From Polyangia bacterium (lineage in GTDB: Bacteria; Myxococcota_A; Polyangia; Nannocystales; Nannocystaceae), in contig JAUHWG010000033.1 in NCBI GenBank assembly GCA_030424595.1, forward strand, positions 42,735-106,734: a stretch of 64,000 bases of DNA, in the 5' to 3' direction. Of this stretch, positions 45,916 to 54,653 are shown one piece after another; the stretch's first letter is position 1; each line of letters begins with the position of its first letter. The position numbers were made by a program, and so were the translations under genes. The notes below the pieces were generated by a model, which ran no database searches, was not told the DNA's origin, and saw nothing but the letters and a program-made list of their open reading frames with translations.

Positions 45916-48879
45916 CTAGCGAATGTGGCTCTCGCGCCAGGTGTTGAGCTCGGCGAGGCGCTCGGCGTAGCTCGGGCCTGCGCCCTTGTAGTAGGTCTCG
46001 GCGGCGTCGAGCAGGGTCTCGGCGCGGCGAGTGCGGGTGGCGAGGTCGCGGGCGTCGACGGGGTGGCTCGGCTCGGCGCCCGCGTCCGCGTCCGCATCTC
46101 GGCCGATCCGATCGTCATGGACCTCGGCGATCAGGGCCTCGGCGAGGCTGACCTGAGCGCGGGCGAGACCGTAGCTCGGGAGGAGGTCGAAGGCCTGCTC
46201 TCGCAGGGGCTCAAACCCGGCGATCGCGGCCTCGAGGTGGGGGATCGCGGCGCTCGGGTCGGTGTTGGCGAGCCGTCGACCGTCGGCGAGCTCGACGTCG
46301 GCGAGGAGGAGGGCGATCCACCAGGCCTCGCGGTGCGGCTCCATCAGGCGTCGGGCCTCGGCGAGGTCGGCCCCCGCCGCTTCGTTCTTCCCTTGATAGA
46401 GGTTTCTCTGCCCGCGGATGAGCGCCTGCCAGGCCTGGACGACCTCGTGGTCCTCCTCTGCGATCGGTCCTTCGAGACAGGCAAGGCCCGCGGTCATCGC
46501 GGCTGCGGCGGCGTCGTCATGGCCGAGCTCATCCTCGACATGGCCGAGCCGGTGGTAGCACTCGACGCAGTGTAGGTTGAGCCGCTCGGCTCGATCTGTC
46601 GCGATGAGGGGGCATGTGGTGCCGATGCGCTCGACAGCGGTCGCAGCATCGGAGGTGAGCATGGCCCGCGTGAGCTTGAGGTTGGTAGACGCGGGATGGA
46701 GCGGGCTCAGGGTTTCATCGAGCACAGACGCGACCTCATCGAGGAGCCGCTCGCGCTCGTCCGCGTCGTCGGTCAACAGGGCGAGGTTCTTCAGGTAGCC
46801 GCCCGCGTAGTCGATCGGCCGGGTCAGGGGATCGCCCCGCGAGAGGTCGATCGCCCTGCGGAAGAGCTCACGTGCCGAGGCCTGGTCGCCGGTCGCGGCG
46901 AGCACCGCTCCTGCATTGTTCGCCGCGAGAGCGGTGAGGTCGTTGCGTCCGACTCGCTCGCTGAGCGCCTCGGTGTGGGCCCGTTCCTTGAGGACGCTCG
47001 GATCGCCGAGGAGCACCCCCTGGACGAAGAGGCTGCGGGCCTTGGCCTCGGCCGCGAGGGCGTCAGCGCCAGCTTTTGTGGCGCTGAGGAAGGCTACGTT
47101 CAGCGCCTGGAGCGCGCGAGTAGCGTCTTGAGCGTCGGCTGCGATCCTCGCCTCGGCCAGCGAAGCTTCAGCTCGCAGCGGCAAGTAGTCGGCCTCCTCG
47201 ACCTCCCCCTGGATAGCGCTGAGGGCCTCCAGCGCGTCGCCGCTCCGGCCTGCGCTCGCGAGGAGCTCGGCCTGCGTGAGGCGGTCACGGAGGTCCGCGA
47301 CCACGGCCATCACCGCCGGGCTCTCAGGCGGTGCGACCTCGGAGAGGAGCGCGTCTCGGTCGTCGCAGTAGGCGACCGGCGGGAGCTTGGCGATGATCAT
47401 GGTCGCCTCTCGTAGGGTCGCTTCGTCACCTCCGCGGATGACGTCGACCGCTCCGGTGAGCGCGACTCGGCGGCGGTGGAGGCAGCGCTCTTGGGCGTCG
47501 AAGAGGGCGTCGGATCGGTCACCCTCCTGGTGTCCTTCGCAGGCTCGACGCTCTGTCGCCACCCAGGCCTTGGCGTAGTCGCGAAGGCCGCTGATCACCC
47601 GTGGTTCGAGCACCGCGCGGGTGCTCTCCGGGAGAGCGGCGAATCGTTCGCGGAGCTGGGTCTCTACGTCATCGTTCCAGACCTCAGCGATGGCGTCGGC
47701 CCCCGCGGTGCAGCTCGGCGTGCCCGCGCCGCTGGCATGGATCGCGCCGCCGGCGAGGGCCCCGACGAGGCCGAGGGCGCCAGCGCCGAGCCAGCGTCGG
47801 CGAGCGCGGCTCGGGTCGCGGTCGATCGCGAGCAGGTACTCGTCAAAGCTGGGATAGCGGGCCTCGACCTCGACGGCGAGCCCGCGGCGGACGGCGCTGT
47901 CCAGCCAGGCGGGGACGCCCCGTCGATCCTTCGTCGCGACGACGTTCCCGTGGCGGACGTTGCGGGCGAGCTGGGCCATGGTCTCGCCCGCGAAGGGGCG
48001 GACGCCGTAGAGGGCCTCGAAGAGGGCGACCGAGAAGGAGAAGATGTCGCTGCGGGGGCCGACAGGCTCGGCCAGGTGCTGCTCCGGCGACATGTACATC
48101 GGCGTGCCCATCAGGACGCCGGTCGCCGTCAGCGTGTTGGCGAGCAAGGGTCGCTCGTCGGCCCCGTCGTCCGCGCTCGCCTCGGTCAGGGCAGCCCTGT
48201 CCTCGCGGGCGAGGCCGAAGTCGGCGACGCGGACCCGACCGTCGTCGGCGATCAAGACATTGTCGGGCTTGAAGTCGCGGTGGACCAAACCCGCGGCGTG
48301 GGCGGCTGCGAGGCCGCGGCCGGCGGCGATGAAGAGGGCGACGACCTCGCGCCACGGACGCGGGCGCTCCGCGAGCCACTGCGCGAGGTTTTTGCCGACG
48401 ACGAGCTCCATCGCGACGAAGACCTGCTCGCCGACCAAGCCGACGTCGTAGACCTGGACGACGTTGGGGTGGGAGAGGCGGGCCATCGCCTGGGCCTCGC
48501 GGAGGAGGCGGGCTTGCGAGTCGGAGCGGGCCCGGCCGCTCTTGAGCAGCTTGATCGCGACCTTGCGGTCGAGCTCCGGATCGTAGGCCTCGACGACGAC
48601 CCCCATTCCCCCGGAGCCGAGCCGGCCGAGAACGAGGAATCGGCCGATCCGAGCGGGCACCGACGCCTCCCCGTGGATCTCCTGCCCCCGGAGGGTCGCG
48701 CCCGAGATCAGGGAGTCGTTGGTGGGCCCCTGATGACCGCTCACGGCGGTCTGGGCGAAGCCGAGGTCGCGGCGGTCGACGAGCGAGGCGGAGCCGCTCG
48801 GGCGCCCGTCGACGGGGTCTTCGACCGGGAGTGTCTCGGCGTCGGTGCCGATGGAGGCGTCGAGGTTCATCGTCTTCAC
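45916..48879 (-). CDS. Hanks-type Ser/Thr protein kinase with C-terminal TPR-like region
   Basis: A 987-residue membrane kinase. The catalytic domain spans about 78-350: P-loop GRLGSGGMGVVVEAYD, Lys110 in VAIKLLK, HRDFKPDN with Asp202, DFG with Asp220, and GTPMYMSPEQ. A hydrophobic helix at about 368-392 probably crosses the membrane. About 590 residues of helical repeats follow, likely extracytoplasmic. The GTG start shares GTGA with the stop of the upstream lipoprotein gene, so the two are coupled. A second ATG lies at 48870. It is the nearest kinase to the FHA-domain activator encoded divergently. Confidence 0.92.
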   Translation of the reverse strand: MKTMNLDASIGTDAETLPVEDPVDGRPSGSASLVDRRDLGFAQTAVSGHQGPTNDSLISGATLRGQEIHGEASVPARIGRFLVLGRLGSGGMGVVVEAYDPELDRKVAIKLLKSGRARSDSQARLLREAQAMARLSHPNVVQVYDVGLVGEQVFVAMELVVGKNLAQWLAERPRPWREVVALFIAAGRGLAAAHAAGLVHRDFKPDNVLIADDGRVRVADFGLAREDRAALTEASADDGADERPLLANTLTATGVLMGTPMYMSPEQHLAEPVGPRSDIFSFSVALFEALYGVRPFAGETMAQLARNVRHGNVVATKDRRGVPAWLDSAVRRGLAVEVEARYPSFDEYLLAIDRDPSRARRRWLGAGALGLVGALAGGAIHASGAGTPSCTAGADAIAEVWNDDVETQLRERFAALPESTRAVLEPRVISGLRDYAKAWVATERRACEGHQEGDRSDALFDAQERCLHRRRVALTGAVDVIRGGDEATLREATMIIAKLPPVAYCDDRDALLSEVAPPESPAVMAVVADLRDRLTQAELLASAGRSGDALEALSAIQGEVEEADYLPLRAEASLAEARIAADAQDATRALQALNVAFLSATKAGADALAAEAKARSLFVQGVLLGDPSVLKERAHTEALSERVGRNDLTALAANNAGAVLAATGDQASARELFRRAIDLSRGDPLTRPIDYAGGYLKNLALLTDDADERERLLDEVASVLDETLSPLHPASTNLKLTRAMLTSDAATAVERIGTTCPLIATDRAERLNLHCVECYHRLGHVEDELGHDDAAAAAMTAGLACLEGPIAEEDHEVVQAWQALIRGQRNLYQGKNEAAGADLAEARRLMEPHREAWWIALLLADVELADGRRLANTDPSAAIPHLEAAIAGFEPLREQAFDLLPSYGLARAQVSLAEALIAEVHDDRIGRDADADAGAEPSHPVDARDLATRTRRAETLLDAAETYYKGAGPSYAERLAELNTWRESHIR

Positions 48880-49880
48880 TCTGAGGGGAGCATGGTCCGC
48901 CAGACGTCGCCGCCGTCGAACTCAAAATTATCATCACAGGAGGGGAGCTCGCAGTGGACCATGTCGCGCTCGACGAGCCGCGGGGTGTCGAGGCAGCGCG
49001 CGCCCGACGGGGTCCACATCGCCTCGAGGATGTCCTCGGTGGTCGGCGGCTCGATGATGTCCTTGAAGTCACGCCAGGCGACCGGGATGCCGGTGCCGGT
49101 GTAGGGAGTTCCGTCGCCGCAGTAGTCGGCGGTGATCATCCGCAGGGTCGCCATCCGCTCGGCCGGGCTCGCCGCGCGGTTGCCCGCGGGGTGGAAGTCC
49201 ATCAGCTTCATCTTCGCCGCGGCCTCGCCGACGCAGGCGATGGTCACGGAGTCGGGGGCGCTGGTGATCCCGTCGATGCCCTGCATTGTACCGTTGTGGG
49301 TCTGCTCATAGGTCTCGCCGGTGATCAGGGTGAACCATTGGTTCTCCTGAGTCGTCGACGGGCACAGCGAGACGTACTGACCGCCGCTCATGTACTCGGC
49401 CCTGTAGGCGATGAGGGGGGAGCCGTCGCCGGACCAGGACATGACCTCGTCATCCATGTCGGTGATCACGAGGGATACGTCGCCCCCCCCTGGCATCTCT
49501 AGGGCGATCTTGGCGCCGACAAAGTCGGCCCCTTGGAGCAGGACCTGGTCCGGATCCTGGGGGTCGACCGCGCGGAAGGACTCGGTGTTCGGTTCGATCT
49601 CGAGGCGGAAGGGACGGTTTTGCGGGGTCGTGCCGAGCCTGACCTTGATGCCGCTGGAGTTGGCGGCGACGAGGTTGATGTCGGAGAGGGAGGCGCCGTT
49701 GATGTTCGGCGAGTTGCCGAGGACGATCCCGCAGTGGGAGCAGCCCCAGCCGCTGCGGACGAGAGGCTCGCCGAGCTCGTCGACGTCCGGGGCGTCGCAG
49801 CCGGCGAGGGCGAAGAGGGCGAGGCCGAGGGCGGCGAGCGAGGAGGAGCGGAGCGGGCGATGGGGGGCGAGGGTCTGCAT
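48876..49880 (-). CDS. ADYC-motif lipoprotein
   Basis: A 334-residue predicted lipoprotein. ATG 49880 is chosen because GGA lies about 9 bases upstream and the lipobox FALAGC follows at about residue 27. The mature protein contains TADYCGDGTPYTG, matching the ADYC motif of a myxobacterial family of unknown function, and WGCSHCGIVLGNSPNINGASL near its N-terminus. The stop overlaps the kinase start (GTGA). A sensor or anchor role for the kinase is an inference from this coupling. Confidence 0.8.
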   Translation of the reverse strand: MQTLAPHRPLRSSSLAALGLALFALAGCDAPDVDELGEPLVRSGWGCSHCGIVLGNSPNINGASLSDINLVAANSSGIKVRLGTTPQNRPFRLEIEPNTESFRAVDPQDPDQVLLQGADFVGAKIALEMPGGGDVSLVITDMDDEVMSWSGDGSPLIAYRAEYMSGGQYVSLCPSTTQENQWFTLITGETYEQTHNGTMQGIDGITSAPDSVTIACVGEAAAKMKLMDFHPAGNRAASPAERMATLRMITADYCGDGTPYTGTGIPVAWRDFKDIIEPPTTEDILEAMWTPSGARCLDTPRLVERDMVHCELPSCDDNFEFDGGDVWRTMLPSE

Positions 49881-50057
49881 GGTCGAAGTCCTATGGGGTT
49901 CGGAGAGCGCGCTGGGCAGGCGCTGGCTCATCTCTTGGGCTCTTCTGTTGCAGCTCGCGATCCGCGGTTTGAAGTCCTGTGATCTCAAGCAGTTACAGTC
50001 GTGCGCAGAAAGGCGCAGAGCGGCGCTGTGGGCGCTTGCCCCCTCTCTGGTCTGCGA

Positions 50058-50073
50058 AGCAGGGTTCACGCCT
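50058..50073 (-). promoter_or_regulatory. Candidate sigma-54 (-24/-12) promoter of the lipoprotein-kinase operon
   Basis: Reading the minus strand, AGGCGTGAACCCTGCT has GG and GC separated by exactly 10 bases, the invariant sigma-54 spacing, with about 8 of 12 consensus positions. It would start transcription near 50047, about 167 bases before the lipoprotein ATG. This is a by-eye match in GC-rich DNA and may be chance. Confidence 0.3.
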
Positions 50074-50099
50074 TGGAGGGGGTCTGCGGGACACTGCGC

Positions 50100-50125
50100 T
50101 GTCCTGGGACAAGTGTCCTAGGACA
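50100..50125. promoter_or_regulatory. Two tandem 12-bp palindromes, candidate operator/UAS
   Basis: TGTCCTGGGACA (50100-50111) and TGTCCTAGGACA (50114-50125) are adjacent near-identical dyads 14 bp apart. A further GGACA lies at 50089. They lie between the divergent lipoprotein-kinase operon and the FHA/sigma-54 activator gene, upstream of the possible -24/-12 site. Tandem dyads are the usual binding sites of such activators. Confidence 0.5.
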
Positions 50126-50213
50126 CTCGGCCTCGCCCCGTGGGCGGATACGCGGCGAGGGCGATCCCTGCATCGCCGGCCCCACCGCGCCGGCAGCGAT
50201 CGGGTCGACCGTA

Positions 50214-50233
50214 CTCGCTCGCTCGCTCGCTCG
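50214..50233. repeat. Five CTCG tetranucleotide repeats
   Basis: A short microsatellite in the 452-bp gap 49881-50332. Apart from this, the palindromes and the candidate promoter, the gap shows no gene. Confidence 0.8.
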
Positions 50234-50332
50234 GCGGCCGGCTCGGCCTGTACTCGGCGGACGGGCGCTCGGTGGAGTCCTGCCGGTTCGCCATGCACAA
50301 TGCACCCTGTGCCGTCGCTACCGCCGGAGACA

Positions 50333-51751
50333 ATGTCCTGCGAGATCGGGCCGAGCGTCCGCGCGGATCCGTGGATCTGCCGGTTGACGGTCGTCCACCC
50401 CGAGGCGCTGCGGCAGGTGATCGAGCTCGGCGAGTCGCCGCGGACGATCGGCCGGCAGGTCGAGGCGCCGCTCGGATCGAGCGTCCCCCACCGGACGGTC
50501 TCGCGGCGTCACCTCGAGCTGCGTTGGGACGGGACCACGTCGCGTCACCTGGTCCGCGATCTCGGCTCGCGCAACGGCTCGGCGCTCTTCGGCCGCCCGC
50601 TCGGCGAGGCCGCGCAGGCGCTCGACGACAACGCGGTGCTTCGCTTTGGCGATGTGGTCGCGGTCTACGAGCGTCGGCGGGGCCCGCTGCACGATCCGCC
50701 GGCGATCGATCCAGAGGCGATCCCCGGCGACGCGCTCGCCTGCGTTGAGCTCCGGGCGGCGATGGTCCGAGCCGCCCGGGACCCCTCGCCGGCGCTGCTG
50801 ATCGGCGAGAGCGGCAGCGGCAAGGAGCGCTGCGCGGCGGAGCTGCACCGCCTCTCGCGGCGCCGCGGTCCGCAGGTCACCCTGAACTGCGCCGCCCTCT
50901 CAGCGCAGCTTATCGAGAGCCAGCTCTTCGGTCATCAGCGGGGTGCCTTTACCGGCGCGACCCAGTCCCAGGTCGGGCTCTTTCGGGCGGCCCACGGCGG
51001 CACCCTCTTCCTCGACGAGATAGGCGAGCTCCCCCTCGATCTTCAGCCCAAGCTCCTGCGGGCGATCGAGTCGGGCGAGATCTTGCCGCTCGGGACGACG
51101 AGCCACCAACAGGTCGATGTCCGCGTGGTGGCGGCGACCAACCGCGACCTCGCGGCGGAGGTCGAGACCGGCGCCTTTCGCCGTGACCTCTACGCCCGCC
51201 TCGCCCTCTGGGAGCTGCGCCTGCCGTCCCTGGCGATGCGCCGCGTCGACATCCTCGGCTGGGTCGATCGCCTGTCGGCGATCTGGGCCGCAGAGCGTCA
51301 GCGTCCGGTGCCGCGGATCGAGGTGACAGCAGCGGCGGCGGCGATGATCGTCGGCCATCGCTGGGCCGACAACCTGCGCGGGGTCCACCGCCTGCTCCAC
51401 GAGCTGGCCCACCTGAGCGAGAGCGGCCCTATCAGCGAGGCAGCGCTGCCGGCCTGGCTCCGCGGTGAGGATGGTGGTGGGCGAGGCGCGAGCCCTGCTC
51501 CTCCGGTCGTGCCTGTGGCGACGGCCACGCCAGCGCCAGCGCCAGCGCCAGCGGAAGACGGGGCGAAGAGCTCCGCCAAGGGCAAGCTGCGGCCGCGTCC
51601 GGCGCGGAGCGAGCTGCTGGCAGCGCTCGCCGACCACGACTGGAACATCAGCGCGACCGCCCGCTTCTACGATCGCGACCGGCGTCAGATCACCCGCTGG
51701 ATCGCGATGTACGAGATCGACGTCGCCGCTCAGCGGGAGGGCGGGGCCTAG
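50333..51751 (+). CDS. FHA-domain sigma-54-dependent transcriptional activator
   Basis: About 472 residues from ATG 50333; an ATG at 50300 is the alternative. An FHA domain at about 18-108 carries RTVSRRHLELRW and LGSRNGSALFG, the phospho-Thr pocket and loop. An AAA+ domain follows with Walker A GESGSGKE, the sigma-54 loop GAFTGA, and Walker B GGTLFLDEIGEL. After a Pro/Ala linker there is a C-terminal helix-turn-helix (DWNISATARFYDRDRRQITRWI). There is no receiver domain, so the input should be Thr phosphorylation by a Hanks-type kinase. The divergent kinase operon is the obvious candidate partner. Confidence 0.93.
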   Translation: MSCEIGPSVRADPWICRLTVVHPEALRQVIELGESPRTIGRQVEAPLGSSVPHRTVSRRHLELRWDGTTSRHLVRDLGSRNGSALFGRPLGEAAQALDDNAVLRFGDVVAVYERRRGPLHDPPAIDPEAIPGDALACVELRAAMVRAARDPSPALLIGESGSGKERCAAELHRLSRRRGPQVTLNCAALSAQLIESQLFGHQRGAFTGATQSQVGLFRAAHGGTLFLDEIGELPLDLQPKLLRAIESGEILPLGTTSHQQVDVRVVAATNRDLAAEVETGAFRRDLYARLALWELRLPSLAMRRVDILGWVDRLSAIWAAERQRPVPRIEVTAAAAAMIVGHRWADNLRGVHRLLHELAHLSESGPISEAALPAWLRGEDGGGRGASPAPPVVPVATATPAPAPAPAEDGAKSSAKGKLRPRPARSELLAALADHDWNISATARFYDRDRRQITRWIAMYEIDVAAQREGGA

Positions 51752-51908
51752 CTTAGGCTAGGCTAGGCTAGCCTCTCCTCTCCGGCCCTCGGCCTCTCAG
51801 CGCCGGGAGACTCGCGGTACGCCCGGTATGGGGGCGTCTCGTCGAGGCCAAGCGGAGAGGCGATCGCCACAGGGCTCCTTCGCCGGCGGGAGCCGGCGGG
51901 AGCTGGCG

Positions 51909-51934
51909 GTCGCTCCCCGCCGAAGGGGAGCGAC
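51909..51934 (+). terminator. Hairpin downstream of the FHA activator gene
   Basis: GTCGCTCCCC pairs perfectly with GGGGAGCGAC (10 bp) around GCCGAA. It could end transcription of the activator. No U-tract follows. Confidence 0.5.
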
Positions 51935-51960
51935 GGTCGCGTGGTGCTCGTCGCTCGAGC

Positions 51961-51990
51961 GAGACGACACGCGACGACACGAGACGACAC
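51961..51990. repeat. Three tandem 10-bp repeats (GAGACGACAC)
   Basis: GAGACGACAC, GCGACGACAC and GAGACGACAC lie in the 348-bp gap between convergent genes (51752-52099). The gap start also has several TAGGC units (51754-51772). No gene is seen in it. Confidence 0.8.
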
Positions 51991-52000
51991 GAGAACAGAT

Positions 52001-52032
52001 CGGCCGACGGTGGGAGCTCCCGCCGTCGGCCG
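52001..52032. terminator. Strong 32-bp palindrome between convergent genes
   Basis: CGGCCGACGG pairs with CCGTCGGCCG. Inside is one mismatch, then the self-complementary GGGAGCTCCC. Being symmetric, it can serve the activator gene on the plus strand and the beta-propeller lipoprotein gene on the minus strand. Confidence 0.65.
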
Positions 52033-52099
52033 CGAACCATCACGCTCCGGGGTGGTCGGCTGTGGTCTCGTGATCGACCCGCCGCCCCGGAGTGCCTGT

Positions 52100-53599
<1,500 letters not shown>

Positions 53600-53715
53600 G
53601 GGCACCAGGAGACCAGGTCAAGAGGTCAGGCGCAATGGGCCAAGTGCCCCCGATCGAGGTCACATCGTCGCGGCCGGTATGGTTCGTCCTCGCGCGCCGC
53701 GGACGAGAGCGCGGG

Positions 53716-54375
53716 TCATCGGCCGGCGAAGGGGTCGCGGAGAGGCTCGGCCTGCTCACTTTCGCGGGAGCCTTCGGGCGATCGGGCGGGCGAGCGGGCG
53801 GGCGATCGGGCGGTCGGTCGAGCGGTCGGTCGGGCGGTCGGTCGGGCGCCGGCGAAGGGGTCCTGTGTCGTTGGCTCCATCGCGGCGGCGGACGAGCCAT
53901 GGGCGGTCTCGCCAGGCGTGGCGAAGGGGTCCCGCAGGTCGGGGGGCGGGCCTCCGGCGGCGCCTTCCCTCGGCGCCGCGAAGGGATCCTTGAGCTCCAT
54001 CGCCGAGCCGTCGCCGCTCGCCTGTGGGGCGCCGGCGAAGGGATCGTGGAGCCCCACGGCGGAGCCCTCGCCAGCGGCGCCGGCGGCGTCGGCGTCGGCG
54101 TCGGCGAAGGGATCCTTGAGGTCCGGGGAGGCCCCCCGCACGGGCGTCTTCGAGGTCGCCGTCGCTTGGTCTTTGGAGGGTCTAGCGAAGGGGTCTTTCA
54201 GGGCGCCGTCGCGGACGATCGAGGAGAGCCCTGCGGCCCCCGCTTCGGCGTCGCCGAGCTTCGCCCCTCCGTCGCTGCAGCCCGAGGCCAAGAGCAGCGT
54301 GAGGAGGGACGATCGGAGGAGCGGGCTCCGAGATCGGCGGAGGGGTCGCCCAAGACGTCCGAGCATCGAGACCAT
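53716..54375 (-). CDS. Lipoprotein with seven DPFA repeats
   Basis: A 219-residue predicted lipoprotein with lipobox LASGC at about residue 33. The mature part is low complexity and contains seven copies of a (L/T)-x-DPFA motif: LKDPFARP, LKDPFADA, LHDPFAGA, LKDPFAAP, LRDPFATP, TQDPFAGA and LRDPFAGR. Ala/Gly/Ser/Pro spacers separate them, and a (TARP)n tract lies near the C-terminus. No globular domain is apparent. The repeats could be linear docking motifs. It diverges from the TPR protein gene. Since codon periodicity is masked by composition, coding status is likely but not certain. Confidence 0.65.
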   Translation of the reverse strand: MVSMLGRLGRPLRRSRSPLLRSSLLTLLLASGCSDGGAKLGDAEAGAAGLSSIVRDGALKDPFARPSKDQATATSKTPVRGASPDLKDPFADADADAAGAAGEGSAVGLHDPFAGAPQASGDGSAMELKDPFAAPREGAAGGPPPDLRDPFATPGETAHGSSAAAMEPTTQDPFAGARPTARPTARPTARSPARSPARSPEGSRESEQAEPLRDPFAGR

Positions 54376-54653
54376 GCCTGAGGATACGCTAGGAATCTCC
54401 CGGACGATCGGCGCTGACTAGCGGGTGAGGGACGGTCGTGGTCTCGGGGCTTTCGGTCGGAGCTTCGGTCAAGTCGAGGGGGAGCGAGCCTTCGACGGCC
54501 CTCTCGGGCAGGGGCTGGCCTGGCGCTCTGGCGGTGAAGAGGTCGACGGGCAGGCGCCCTGCGGCTATCCTGCCGGGCCGCTTCCGGGCGCGCGGGCGCC
54601 CGCGGGGCCCGCGATGCTCACCCCCCGAGGGTCGCGGTCAGGCAAGGCGAAGG

